Origin: an uncultured Clostridia bacterium
GTDB taxonomy: Bacteria; Bacillota; Clostridia; Oscillospirales; Oscillospiraceae
Assembly: GCA_946061515.1 (NCBI GenBank)
Contig: CAMGRL010000005.1
Location: 1-64,000 of the forward strand
Reading direction: 5' to 3'
DNA length: 64,000 nt
Positions 34,716-45,635 of the stretch are shown in pieces (position 1 is the first letter of the stretch; each line of letters opens with the position of its first letter). The position numbers and the translations under genes are program-made. The notes below the pieces were generated by a model. It was not told where the DNA came from. It ran no database searches and saw only the letters and a list, made by a program, of their open reading frames with translations.

Positions 34716-35462
34716 TTACTCAGCAGCCCCCTTGTCTTTATACACGCCCAGAGGATAGTAGGGGATCATGTTCTCTTCCAACCACTTGAGTGCTTCAACA
34801 GGGCTGTAGCCCCAGTTGGTGGGGCAGGTGGACAGAACTTCGATCATGCAGAAGCCCTTACCCTCCAGCTGATACTGGAATGCCTTTTTGATCGCCTTCT
34901 TGGTTTTGAGGATGTTTGCGTTGTTGTTGACTGCGCAGCGCTCGATATAGTAGGAGCCGGGAACCTGCGCGAGCATCTCGGACATCTTGATGGGTGCGCC
35001 GCACCAGGCCTCGTCACGGCCATTGGGGGAGGTGGTGGTCTTCTGGCCCACCAGGGTGGTGGGGGCCATCTGGCCGCCGGTCATGCCGTAAATGGCGTTG
35101 TTGACGAAGATGGTCACGATCTTCTCGCCGCGGTGGGCGGCGTGGACGATCTCGGCTGTGCCGATGGAGGCTAGGTCGCCGTCGCCCTGGTAGGTGAATA
35201 CCACGGAATCGGGCTTTGCGCGTTTGATGCCGGTGGCCACTGCGGGAGCGCGGCCATGGGCAGCCTCGAACATGTCGCAGTTAAAGTAATCGTAGGCAAA
35301 AACGGAGCAGCCCACAGGCGCCACGCCTACAACGTTGCCGTCCAGCTTCAGCTCATCCAGCACCTCGGCCACCAGACGGTGGATAATGCCGTGGTTGCAG
35401 CCGGGACAGTAGTGGAACTGTTTATCGGTCAAAAGACTGGTCTTTTCAAATATGACGGACAT
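34716..35462 (-). CDS. 2-oxoacid:ferredoxin oxidoreductase beta subunit (TPP-binding)
   Basis: 248 residues. It contains the thiamine diphosphate motif (GDGDLASIG through FVNNAIYGMTGGQ), the Mg-binding Asn pair and a CPGCNH motif near the N-terminus that contributes Fe-S cluster ligands. It starts one base after the alpha stop and ends three bases before gamma, so the set is tightly coupled. Reaction: 2-oxoacid + CoA + oxidised ferredoxin to acyl-CoA + CO2 + reduced ferredoxin. Confidence 0.93.
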   Translation of the reverse strand: MSVIFEKTSLLTDKQFHYCPGCNHGIIHRLVAEVLDELKLDGNVVGVAPVGCSVFAYDYFNCDMFEAAHGRAPAVATGIKRAKPDSVVFTYQGDGDLASIGTAEIVHAAHRGEKIVTIFVNNAIYGMTGGQMAPTTLVGQKTTTSPNGRDEAWCGAPIKMSEMLAQVPGSYYIERCAVNNNANILKTKKAIKKAFQYQLEGKGFCMIEVLSTCPTNWGYSPVEALKWLEENMIPYYPLGVYKDKGAAE

Positions 35463-36542
35463 TTATTTACCCTCCTTCATTTCGAGGATCTTCGCCTTGA
35501 TCTCTTCGGTGGTGGGCATCAGGCTGCCGCAGTGGCCGAAGAAATCCACATGCTTTGCGCCGTTGACGGCCAGCTTCACGTCCTCCAGCATCTGGCCTTC
35601 GTTGGCTTCCACATCCAGCAGAGCCTTGACGCCCTCCCGGTCCGCGGCGGCCTTGAGATGCTCATAGGGGAAGGGCCACACGGTGATGGGACGGAACAGG
35701 CCGGCCTTGATGCCCATTTCCCGAAGCTCATCCACAGCGGACCTGGCGATACGGGAGACGGTGCCGAAGGCGGTGATGATGTACTCGGCGTCCTCCAGCT
35801 TGTATTCCTCCCACATCTGCTCGTTCTTTCTGGCCTCGGCATAGATGGCCTGCAGGTGGTCGTTATGTACGGTCAGGTCCTCGGTGTTGATGAAGAGGGA
35901 GTTGATGACAGCGCGCTTGGCCGGATCGTCGCCGGGCTTCCAGCCGGTGGCGGCCCAGGGCTTCTTCTCCGGGTCCACCTTGTAGTCCACCATCTCGGGC
36001 ATTTCCACAGGCTCCATCATCTGGGCGATGATGCCGTCTGCCAGAAACAGCACGGGCATACGGTACTGCTCCGCCTTGTCAAAGGCGAACGTCATAATGT
36101 TGATGGCTTCCTGGATGGATGCGGGTGCGTAGGTCAGCAGGTGGTAGTCGCCGTTGCCGCCGCCCTTGACGCCCTGGAAATAGTCGCCCTGGGAGGCCTG
36201 GATGCTGCCCAGACCGGGGCCGCCGCGCATGACGTTCAGGATCACGCAGGGCAGCTGAGCGCCTGCGATGTAGGAGATGCCCTCCTGCTTCAGGCTGACG
36301 CCGGGGCTGGAAGAAGAGGTGATGACGCGGGCGCCGGTACCGGCAGCGCCGTACACCATGTTGATTGCCGCGACTTCGCTCTCCGCCTGGAGGAAGCAGC
36401 CGCCTACCTCAGGCATACGGGCGGACATATATTCGGGAATTTCTGTCTGCGGGGTGATAGGATAGCCGAAGAAGAAACGTGCGCCGGCGCGGATTGCGGC
36501 CTCCGCAATCGCTTCGCTACCCTTCATAAGAGTCAATGCCAT
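35463..36542 (-). CDS. 2-oxoacid:ferredoxin oxidoreductase alpha subunit (Vor/Kor type)
   Basis: 359 residues. It holds the pyrimidine-binding domain (FFGYPITPQTEIPEYMS near residue 24), a conserved Glu in the QAESEVAAINM segment that activates TPP, and a transketolase-C-like domain. The sequence resembles proteins named 3-methyl-2-oxobutanoate dehydrogenase subunit VorB, so branched-chain 2-oxoacids are the likeliest substrates (annotation habit, not proof). It follows the small ferredoxin gene by 13 bp. Confidence 0.92.
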   Translation of the reverse strand: MALTLMKGSEAIAEAAIRAGARFFFGYPITPQTEIPEYMSARMPEVGGCFLQAESEVAAINMVYGAAGTGARVITSSSSPGVSLKQEGISYIAGAQLPCVILNVMRGGPGLGSIQASQGDYFQGVKGGGNGDYHLLTYAPASIQEAINIMTFAFDKAEQYRMPVLFLADGIIAQMMEPVEMPEMVDYKVDPEKKPWAATGWKPGDDPAKRAVINSLFINTEDLTVHNDHLQAIYAEARKNEQMWEEYKLEDAEYIITAFGTVSRIARSAVDELREMGIKAGLFRPITVWPFPYEHLKAAADREGVKALLDVEANEGQMLEDVKLAVNGAKHVDFFGHCGSLMPTTEEIKAKILEMKEGK

Positions 36543-36555
36543 TTTCTATTCCTCC

Positions 36556-36765
36556 TTAATCCTTCTCTATCCTGATTGCCACATCGGGGCAGGTGCGTGC
36601 GCAGGATGCGCAGCCAATACAAGCTTCCTGGTCGACCACTTCTGCTGGATGGTAGCCTTTTGCGTTGAGCTTGGTTTTGGAAAGGGCGAGGACATTTTTG
36701 GGGCAAGCTCTTGCGCAAAGTCCGCATCCCTTACAAACAAGCTCGTTGATCGTTACCTTAACCAT
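36556..36765 (-). CDS. 4Fe-4S ferredoxin-like delta subunit
   Basis: 69 residues with two complete CxxCxxCxxxC motifs ([14 protein letters not shown] and [14 protein letters not shown]). It is the size of the delta subunit of four-component Vor/Por enzymes, carrying electrons from the TPP-linked cluster to free ferredoxin. It precedes the alpha gene within the operon. Confidence 0.92.
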   Translation of the reverse strand: MVKVTINELVCKGCGLCARACPKNVLALSKTKLNAKGYHPAEVVDQEACIGCASCARTCPDVAIRIEKD

Positions 36766-36847
36766 GATTCAACCTCTTTTCTTTTATTATTTCCTTGTTT
36801 AGTGCTTACAATTGTTCAACCGCATCCGCGGGAATATACAAATTTTT

Positions 36848-37555
36848 TTACAGGCTCAGTCCCTTTACCCAGCTGTCCCAGTCGCGGTGCATATAGGTGT
36901 CGATGGCGATGGGTGTGCCGATGTATTTGGGGTCGTGCCCTTCTGCCAGGAAAATGTCCAGCAGTTCCTTCCGCCCGGAAGTGTAGGCCACCGGGACGCC
37001 GGTGATCTCAGACACCTGTTTGATCATCTCATAGCCGTCCCGCAGTTCAGCCGGGCCGGTCATCTGGGCCAGGTTGGTGTTGTTGATCATTCCGGTGATC
37101 TTCAGCCGGGAATGGAGCTCCATCTCCTCCTGAAGGTGGATGATCTTCTCCACCGTGCCTGCCAGCGGGCGGCGGATGTTGACCACGTTCAGCACCTCCA
37201 GCTCCCCGGGAGCCAGGGCCATGAAATCCTCATGGTAGCGGCCCAGCGCCGTGGAGCCCACAGCGTCTCCGCCCACGTCGAACACCACGGTATCCCAGTC
37301 CATGTCAAAGGCGGAGGCCACCTCCGCGGGCAGGGACAGGGTCTCGATGCCGGAGCAGGCGTAGTTGGGGGAGACGAGCCTGATCTCCTTCATGTTGACC
37401 AGCTTGCCGTGCTCGGCCAGGCGGAAGTAAGTGTTCACCATGTCCAGATCCAGAAGCTCCGTGCGGCCGTGCTGCGCCGCCTTCATGGCAAAGTTCATGG
37501 CCAGCTCGGTTTTTCCGCTGCCGTAGTTGCCGATCATCACATAATATTTTTTCAT
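36848..37555 (-). CDS. P-loop ATPase preceding the vor genes
   Basis: 235 residues. A Walker A motif, GNYGSGKTEL, is near residue 8, and a Walker B-like VVFDVGGDAVG is near residue 90. The protein resembles Mrp/ParA-like SIMIBI NTPases but lacks the deviant Walker A. It is the first gene of the transcription unit, 82 bp before the ferredoxin-like gene. Such ATPases are seen beside Vor/Por genes in other clostridia, in my recollection. A role in cofactor assembly or regulation is possible, but I see no direct evidence. Confidence 0.75.
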   Translation of the reverse strand: MKKYYVMIGNYGSGKTELAMNFAMKAAQHGRTELLDLDMVNTYFRLAEHGKLVNMKEIRLVSPNYACSGIETLSLPAEVASAFDMDWDTVVFDVGGDAVGSTALGRYHEDFMALAPGELEVLNVVNIRRPLAGTVEKIIHLQEEMELHSRLKITGMINNTNLAQMTGPAELRDGYEMIKQVSEITGVPVAYTSGRKELLDIFLAEGHDPKYIGTPIAIDTYMHRDWDSWVKGLSL

Positions 37556-37606
37556 TGTATCGCCTGAACCCCCCTTTTCATTTTTACGAACTTTTTACAT
37601 GATATA

Positions 37607-37635
37607 TATTAACATTTGCAGCCTGTCCGCGTCAA
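37607..37635 (-). promoter_or_regulatory. Promoter of ATPase-vor operon
   Basis: TTGACG (37630-37635) and TAATAT (37607-37612) on the minus strand are 17 bp apart, about 50 bp before the ATPase start. Confidence 0.65.
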
Positions 37636-37772
37636 TGATCAATATGCCTATATTTTGCCCTATTCAAATTGCAAATTGACGAACAAAGAAAATTTTTGCA
37701 TCGCCTAGAAGGCACTTTTTCGATTTTTGCCCGTTTTTTGCACTCACTCTCCTTGCTGTAGCGCGCTAAATC

Positions 37773-37806
37773 AAAAAGTACAGGCGGTTTTCCGCCTGTA
37801 CTTTTT
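37773..37806 (-). terminator. Terminator of atp operon
   Basis: An AAAAAGTACAGGCGG/CCGCCTGTACTTTTT stem directly abuts the epsilon stop codon. Confidence 0.9.
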
Positions 37807-38069
37807 CATTCCATATTCATCGTTGAGACCAGTACCGTCACTTCATTGTCCGCCACATTGGCTATCCCGTCGCTGACGGAAAGGCGGAAAAGGCTGTCCT
37901 CTCCCACGCGGTATTTCAAAATACCGCTCTTCACCGCGCAGAGCATGGGGGCGTGGCCGGACAGCACACCCACCGAGCCGAAGGCCGTGGGTATGGAGAC
38001 GTAACTGACCATTTTCTCGTGGTTTTCGCCTTCGGCGGTGACCACGCTGAGTTTGATTCTGTCCGCCAT
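37806..38069 (-). CDS. atpC: ATP synthase epsilon subunit (short form)
   Basis: 87 residues, only the N-terminal beta-sandwich of epsilon (LSVVTAEGEN..., VSIPTAFGSVGVLSGHAPML). The usual C-terminal two-helix domain, which inhibits ATP hydrolysis, is absent; normal length is about 130-140. The stop is followed at once by the operon terminator, so the shortness is not a local frameshift. Natural short forms are known, for example in Chlorobium. Epsilon should still couple gamma to the c-ring, but lack of the inhibitory tail means other control of hydrolysis. Confidence 0.93.
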   Translation of the reverse strand: MADRIKLSVVTAEGENHEKMVSYVSIPTAFGSVGVLSGHAPMLCAVKSGILKYRVGEDSLFRLSVSDGIANVADNEVTVLVSTMNME

Positions 38070-38077
38070 TTTCCACC

Positions 38078-40343
<2,266 letters not shown>

Positions 40344-40371
40344 CCGCGCACCTCCCCTCCGCTGTGTAGTA

Positions 40372-42615
40372 TTAGCTGAAGTTTCTGCCGAATTCCGTAA
40401 TCAGTTCCCTGAGCTTGCTCCGCTGCTCGTCGCTCAGCTTCTTTCCGCTGTCGATGATGGCGGTAAGCTCCGGCCAGCTGTTGTGGATGAAGGGTATGAG
40501 CTCCCGCTCGTAGCGGCTCACACTCTTGATGTCAATATTGTCAATAAAGCCTTCGTTGGCGGCAAAAATGGCGATCACCTGGTCTGCCGCGTCCATGGGG
40601 CTGTACTGCTTCTGTTTCAGAAGCTCCGTCACCTTGCGGCCCCGGTTCAGGGCGTCTCTGGTGGCCTTATCCAGATCAGAGCCGAACTGGGCAAAAGCCT
40701 CCAGCTCTCTGTGCTGGGCCAGGTCCATTCTCAGCCGGCCGGAGACCTGCTTCATGGCCCCCAGCTGGGCCGCGCCGCCTACGCGGGACACGGAAAGGCC
40801 CGGGTTCACGGCGGGACGGATGCCGGAGTTGAACAGCTCCTCCTCCAGGAAGATCTGTCCGTCGGTGATGGAGATGACGTTTGTGGGGATATAGGCGGAG
40901 ATGTCGCCCGCCTTGGTCTCCACAATGGGCAGTGCGGTCATGGAGCCGCCGCCCTTTTCGTCGCTGAGGCAGGCAGCCCGCTCCAGCAGACGGGAGTGGA
41001 GATAAAACACGTCGCCGGGGTAGGCTTCCCGTCCGGGCGGACGGCGAAGCAGCAGGGAAATCTCCCGGTAGGCCACGGCCTGCTTGGACAGGTCGTCATA
41101 GATGATCAGCACATGGCGGCCCTTATACATGAAATACTCGCCGATGGCCGCGCCGGCATAGGGCGCGATATAGAGCATGGGCGCCGGCTCAGAGGCTGAG
41201 GCGCAGACCACGATGCTGTAATCCATGGCCCCGTTTTCCCGCAGCTTCTCCACGATGCTGGCCACGGTGGATTCCTTCTGGCCGATGGCCACATAGATGC
41301 AGATCACATCCTTGCCCTTCTGGTTCAGGATGGTGTCGATGGCGATGGCGGTCTTGCCCGTCTTTCTGTCGCCGATGATCAGCTCGCGCTGGCCCCGTCC
41401 GATGGGGACCAGGGCGTCTATGGCTTTGATACCGGTCTGCAGGGGGATCGTCACGGGCTTTCTGTCCAGCACAGCGGGGGCCGGACTCTCGATGGGCCGT
41501 GTCTCCTCGGTCCGGATCAGACCCATGCCGTCGATGGGGCGGCCCAGAGCGTCCAGCACGCGGCCGATCAGCCCCTCGCCCACGGGCACCTCGATGATGC
41601 GCCCGGTGCGGCGGACCTCGTCGTCTTCCTGCACCTTGCCGTAGTCGCCCAGCAAAACCACGCCCACGTCGTCCTTTTCCAGGTCCATGACCATGCCGCG
41701 AAGCTCGCCCTCAAATTCGATAAGCTCGCCGGCCATGACGTCGGACAGGCCGGAAACCCGGCAGATGCCGTTGGAAAGGCTCTTCACCCGGCCGGTCTGG
41801 TACACGTCCACCCCGGCACGGACCTGGGACAGCTTCTCCTTCAGCGCCCCGGTCATATCCCCTTCCAGGGCGTCGCCCTGTTCCAGGCTCTTTTTCACCT
41901 GGCGGAGCATACCGGACAGACTGCCGTCAACCACGGTGTCCCCGATCTGCAGGCGCACGCCGCCGATCAGTGAGGGGTCTTCCAGAGCCTCCGCCCTGAC
42001 CTCTGCCGCGCCGAATCTGCTTTTAACCAGCGCAGCCACCCGCTCCACGTATTCCGGCCCGGGCTGTTTTTCCGCGCTGATCTGGATATGGACGGCCTCT
42101 CCCCGCTCCGCTCTTGCCAGATCGCAGGGGCTGGGGTTCAGCTCATGTTCAAGATATTCAATAAAGCGCTCTTTCAGCTGCGCTCTCTCTTTTGCCCGAT
42201 CCTCGCCGCCCAGAAGTCTGCCTGCGGCAGCGGTAACGCTGTCCGCTGCCATGTCGGTCAGTTCTCTTCTGGCGTCGTACATCTCATGCCGGTTCTCCCG
42301 GTTTGTCTCCCGCAGGACCTCATCGGCCGCAGCCTGGTCTCCGTCCTGCTCCCTGAGACTGTTCTCCCGGGCCCGGTCCTCCGCGTCGCTGATGATCTGC
42401 CGGCGGAGTTTTTCCGCCTCCGCGCCGCTGGCGTTCAGATCGTCCTGCAAAGCGGCGGCGTTCTCTCTGGCCTGTTGGGCCCGCTCTAAATCACCGGCTA
42501 TCCTGTCCCGACGGCCTTTGAACATTTTCACAACCATTTTCCTGCCGGCAAAGTACAATATCGCGGCAAGAACGGCGAAGTTCAACAGTCCGTAAAATAT
42601 GTTCCATCCGCCCAT
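40372..42615 (-). CDS. ATP synthase b-delta-alpha fusion protein
   Basis: One uninterrupted frame of 747 codons. Residues ~5-24 are a membrane helix and ~30-160 a b-type coiled coil (second stator b subunit). Residues ~175-245 are the C-terminal domain of delta ([21 protein letters not shown]). Residues 254-747 are a complete alpha subunit with P-loop GDRKTGKT (415-422) and the VSRVGGAAQ motif. The delta N-terminal six-helix domain is missing. Mycobacteria have a b-delta fusion, but an additional join to alpha is unusual. Three fused copies per F1 would give three b and three delta, which conflicts with the standard stator. An internal ATG at 41856, preceded by GGAAGGGG, could supply free alpha (494 residues). 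Confidence 0.9.
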   Translation of the reverse strand: MGGWNIFYGLLNFAVLAAILYFAGRKMVVKMFKGRRDRIAGDLERAQQARENAAALQDDLNASGAEAEKLRRQIISDAEDRARENSLREQDGDQAAADEVLRETNRENRHEMYDARRELTDMAADSVTAAAGRLLGGEDRAKERAQLKERFIEYLEHELNPSPCDLARAERGEAVHIQISAEKQPGPEYVERVAALVKSRFGAAEVRAEALEDPSLIGGVRLQIGDTVVDGSLSGMLRQVKKSLEQGDALEGDMTGALKEKLSQVRAGVDVYQTGRVKSLSNGICRVSGLSDVMAGELIEFEGELRGMVMDLEKDDVGVVLLGDYGKVQEDDEVRRTGRIIEVPVGEGLIGRVLDALGRPIDGMGLIRTEETRPIESPAPAVLDRKPVTIPLQTGIKAIDALVPIGRGQRELIIGDRKTGKTAIAIDTILNQKGKDVICIYVAIGQKESTVASIVEKLRENGAMDYSIVVCASASEPAPMLYIAPYAGAAIGEYFMYKGRHVLIIYDDLSKQAVAYREISLLLRRPPGREAYPGDVFYLHSRLLERAACLSDEKGGGSMTALPIVETKAGDISAYIPTNVISITDGQIFLEEELFNSGIRPAVNPGLSVSRVGGAAQLGAMKQVSGRLRMDLAQHRELEAFAQFGSDLDKATRDALNRGRKVTELLKQKQYSPMDAADQVIAIFAANEGFIDNIDIKSVSRYERELIPFIHNSWPELTAIIDSGKKLSDEQRSKLRELITEFGRNFS

Positions 42616-42656
42616 ATGTGGGACATTCCTCCTCTCCTGCTGATTTGTTTTTCCGC

Positions 42657-43097
42657 TTATTCTCCTGCGGCGTAACCGCTGCTGAGCAGCCTGTCGGCAA
42701 GCAGGGCGGCAAGCTCGGTCTCGCTGTCTCTGAGCTTCCCGGATTCACTCTCCTGAAGCCTGCAGAGTTCTTCTCTTGCCCTGCTCCGGCTCTCCTCGGC
42801 GCTCTGCCGGGCCTGCCGCAGCGCAGCCTCCCGGCGCTGCTCGTCCGCGTTCCGGGCCTGCTCCACGATGCTCTTTGCCTGGTCCATGCTCTCTTTCCGC
42901 CGGGCCTCCAGGAGCATCTCATTGGCCTGCACCGCGGCGAGAGCCTGCTTCTCCGCGTCCAGTCCCTCTTCGATGCGGGCATTGCGCTCGTCCATGAAGC
43001 GGATCAGCGGGTCATACAGAAAACGCTTGAGCAGGAAAAACAGCAGGAAGAAGCTTATCGCGGTCAAAACCAGCTCGGAAATATTTATGCTAAGCAT
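42657..43097 (-). CDS. atpF: ATP synthase b subunit
   Basis: 146 residues: an N-terminal membrane helix ([22 protein letters not shown]) followed by a long coiled coil (about 30-140). It is the first of two b-type segments of the operon; the second is the N-terminal part of the fusion gene downstream, so the stator should be a b/b' heterodimer. A separate full delta gene is not present. Confidence 0.93.
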   Translation of the reverse strand: MLSINISELVLTAISFFLLFFLLKRFLYDPLIRFMDERNARIEEGLDAEKQALAAVQANEMLLEARRKESMDQAKSIVEQARNADEQRREAALRQARQSAEESRSRAREELCRLQESESGKLRDSETELAALLADRLLSSGYAAGE

Positions 43098-43133
43098 ACC
43101 GCATCTTCCTCCGAATATTTGCTTATTTTCGGC

Positions 43134-43361
43134 TTAAATCTTGCTGACCAGCATAAAAGCGATGAGCAGACCGTAAATGGTCAACGCCTCAATAAGGCTC
43201 AGTGCAAGGATCAGCGAAATGCGTATATTGCCTGCCGCCTCGGGCTGGCGGGCGATGGACTCCATGGCCTTGGATGCCACCATGCCCTGAGCGATGGCGG
43301 GGCCGCATACGCAAAGACCCATCATGATTGCGACTGCAAGTGCGATTGTTCCGGATGCCAT
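43134..43361 (-). CDS. atpE: ATP synthase c subunit
   Basis: 75 residues from the ATG at 43361, eight bases after GGAGG. A helical hairpin with the ion-binding Glu at 58 ([10 protein letters not shown]) and the polar loop (ARQPEAAGN). Gln25 matches the Gln of Na+-binding c subunits, but the residue after Glu58 is Ala instead of the Ser/Thr used for Na+ coordination. The first helix has [12 protein letters not shown] in place of the common GxGxGxG run. Ion specificity is therefore undecided. Confidence 0.95.
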   Translation of the reverse strand: MASGTIALAVAIMMGLCVCGPAIAQGMVASKAMESIARQPEAAGNIRISLILALSLIEALTIYGLLIAFMLVSKI

Positions 43362-43404
43362 AATTTTTTCCTCCAAAAAATTAGTTTTTATTTATAGTTC
43401 AGCG

Positions 43405-44076
43405 TTATTCTTCAGCCGCCTCGGACACATAGATGCCCAGCAGCATGGTGAACACCATGGCCTGAATCAGGCAGAAGATCAGGCTCAGTACATTCATCAG
43501 CAGCGGCAGCAGGATGGGAAACAGATTATATAACTGCTCCAATACCATCTCCTCGCCGTACAGGTTGCCGTATAGACGCAGGGCCAGAGAAAAGGGCCTC
43601 ACGATCTGCTCGATCAAGTTAAGGGGCAGCATAATAAAAAAGGGCATAATAAATGTTTTAAGATAATGCCCCAGCCCCCGCTCCCGGATGCCGATGGTGT
43701 GCGTGGTAAAAAAGGCAACAATGCCGAGGGCCGCCGTTACCGACAGGCAGGCCGTGGGCACCGCGAAGCCTTTCAGATGCCCCGCTCCCGGCAGCAGTCC
43801 CGAGTAGTTGCAGACCACAATAAAAATAAAGAAGGTGGCAAAAATGGGAAAATACTTTTTCGCCGTTTTCGCGCCCATAATGCCGGCAAAATAATTTTGC
43901 AGGCTCTCCACGGCCATCTCGGCAATATTCTGCAGCGGGCCGGGCACATCTTTCAGTTTTCTTGTGGCAAGAATGGACAGAACTGTGAGGATCAGTATAA
44001 TGACCCACATGGTCGTAAGGGTACTGGTGATCTGCACCGGGCCTATACTGAACAGCACATTGGTTTCTTCCATCAT
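43405..44076 (-). CDS. atpB: ATP synthase a subunit
   Basis: 223 residues with five to six membrane helices. The essential Arg is in SLALRLYGNL (about residue 160). Two ATGs in a row follow GGAGGTGAT; either may start. It is the first gene of the atp operon, with no atpI before it. Order: a, c, b, b-delta-alpha, gamma, beta, epsilon. Confidence 0.95.
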   Translation of the reverse strand: MMEETNVLFSIGPVQITSTLTTMWVIILILTVLSILATRKLKDVPGPLQNIAEMAVESLQNYFAGIMGAKTAKKYFPIFATFFIFIVVCNYSGLLPGAGHLKGFAVPTACLSVTAALGIVAFFTTHTIGIRERGLGHYLKTFIMPFFIMLPLNLIEQIVRPFSLALRLYGNLYGEEMVLEQLYNLFPILLPLLMNVLSLIFCLIQAMVFTMLLGIYVSEAAEE

Positions 44077-44109
44077 ATCACCTCCGTCTCCGTTGATCGC
44101 AACGTTTGT

Positions 44110-44138
44110 ATTCTATCGCATTTCGTAGCAAATGTAAA
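44110..44138 (-). promoter_or_regulatory. Promoter of atp operon
   Basis: TTTACA (44133-44138) and TAGAAT (44110-44115) on the minus strand are 17 bp apart, 35 bp before atpB. Confidence 0.7.
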
Positions 44139-44183
44139 TGTCTTTTCTGTACATTCCGGGGGATTTTGTATATTTTTTCACAT

Positions 44184-44750
44184 TCACAGCCGGCCTGTAG
44201 CCCACATCCAGCTGAAGGCCAGGGCCCAGGAGCCGAAAAGGGTGGTCTTCTGCCGCTCCAGTATCTCACTGCGGGTATACCAGCGGGCCTCAATCTCCTC
44301 GCCGGTGGCCCTGTCCGGGTGGAATTCCCCCTCCGCCGTGACAAAGATGCAGATGGTCCGCTCGTCCCCGATGCCCACGGTACAGGCCGCGGCGGGCAGG
44401 ATCTCCCTGATCTCCACCAGGTCCAGCCCGGTCTCCTCCTTCAGCTCCCGCCGGGCGCACATCTCCGGCGTCTCCCCCGGGTCGATCAGTCCGCCGGGAA
44501 AGCCGTAGATTTTCTGGCCCAGCTCCATGCGGTACTCATGGATGAGTGCCATGTGTTCGTTTTCCCTGTCGGTGACGATCATCACCACCGCATCCGCCGG
44601 GTGGTTTACCAGCTGGTCAAAGCCCTCAATATCGTCCCTGCGGCTGACCATCTCATAGCAGCGCTCCACCCCCAGCGGGTCCACATAGTGCAGGTCATAG
44701 CGGTGCAGGAATTTCCCGCCGTCCTTTTTTTCTATACTTTTGAATTCCAT
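44184..44750 (-). CDS. NUDIX hydrolase (ADP-ribose pyrophosphatase-like)
   Basis: 188 residues from the ATG at 44750, seven bases after AAAGG. The Nudix box is complete (GGLIDPGETPEMCARRELKEE, about 93-115), with the catalytic REELKEE-type Glu residues. The family hydrolyses nucleoside diphosphates linked to another moiety; ADP-ribose is the commonest guess for this size. It is monocistronic, upstream of the atp operon and on the same strand. Confidence 0.88.
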   Translation of the reverse strand: MEFKSIEKKDGGKFLHRYDLHYVDPLGVERCYEMVSRRDDIEGFDQLVNHPADAVVMIVTDRENEHMALIHEYRMELGQKIYGFPGGLIDPGETPEMCARRELKEETGLDLVEIREILPAAACTVGIGDERTICIFVTAEGEFHPDRATGEEIEARWYTRSEILERQKTTLFGSWALAFSWMWATGRL

Positions 44751-44948
44751 TTTTAAGCCTTTCCCGTACAAACAGCTGATATATGTCTGGATTATACCAT
44801 ATTATCTGCCCTGCTTCAATCGCTTCGCCGCCGGAGAAAAGCTGTTTTTCGTTCTATTGACAAGCGGCGAATCTGCTGATAAACTACATGAACATAGTAT
44901 TTTAATAGGATTATCCGAACCAATAACAGGAATAGGGGGATCACCGCC

Positions 44949-45125
44949 ATGTGCAACCGTGTGGGGCCGGAGGGCGAGATCGTCTTTGCCGGCCAGTCCC
45001 TGGTCGCCGGGCCGGACGGCGGTCTGCTGTTCAAGGCGGACGGCAGAGAGGGCCTGCTTATCGTGGACGTGCCCCTGGAAAAGGCGGCCCGGGAGCGGGC
45101 GGGGCGGCCCTGGCTCACGCTTTGA
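44949..45125 (+). pseudogene. C-terminal remnant of a nitrilase-family amidohydrolase
   Basis: A 58-codon frame beginning CNRVGPEGEIVFAGQSLVAGPDG, which matches the last part of carbon-nitrogen hydrolases (nitrilase family). The catalytic Glu, Lys and Cys regions, about 200 residues, are absent. An AGGGGG site precedes the ATG, so a peptide may be made, but it cannot be an enzyme. The ~190 bases upstream hold no more of the gene. Confidence 0.65.
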
Positions 45126-45201
45126 GCAAAAACGGCAATTGCACAAAAGCCGTTCCTGATTTATAATTTTTGTCAATACTACGATATAAAGAGGTGGGAT
45201 C

Positions 45202-45471
45202 ATGCGCAGGCAATTTCAGGAGATCCTTGCGCTTGTCCGCGCCGAGGAGCCGGCGGAGCGCAGTTTTACCGTGGAGGACACCGAGTATGTCCGCAATTTT
45301 TACCCCAGAGAGCGCCTTATCCTTTTAGGCTGTGGCCATGTCTCCCAGCCGGTGTGTCAATATGCCGCCGATCTGGGCTTTGCTGTGACCGTGGGACAGG
45401 CCCTGGTTTTGTACGACGGTGACCTGGTCGTCGGCGGCGGCACCATTTCCCTGATGCCTGAAGAAAAATAA
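45202..45471 (+). pseudogene. XdhC-like/MnmA chimeric remnant
   Basis: An 89-codon frame with a good ribosome site (GAGGTGGGATC). Residues ~25-62 resemble the Rossmann part of XdhC/CoxI proteins (RLILLGCGHVSQPVCQYAADLGF). From about residue 64 the text changes to the C-terminus of tRNA 2-thiouridylase MnmA (GQALVLYDGDLVVGGGTI). The join at AVTV may reflect recombination at a short match. Neither enzyme is complete. MnmA needs a cysteine desulfurase, and a deleted one lies 1.4 kb downstream. Confidence 0.6.
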
Positions 45472-45635
45472 GGGAAGCTCTGATTAAATCAAAGTGTCCC
45501 AGATTTGCGGCAGAAATTTTTGCTGGCGAGGAAGAAAAGTGCAGGAATACTTTGTGTATTTCAAACTTTTCTGACGACGTCCAGCGGGAATTTATGCCGT
45601 GAAGATGGGTGCTGGGATTAAATCAGAGGTTCCTA
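45471..45635. repeat. MITE-like element with imperfect terminal inverted repeats
   Basis: GGGAAGCTCTGATTAAATC at the left end pairs with GATTTAATCAGAGGTTCC-type sequence (read inverted) at the right end (about 45616-45635). The ~165-bp element has no gene. It begins at the stop codon of the chimeric remnant and ends inside the first codons of the next frame. Confidence 0.75.
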
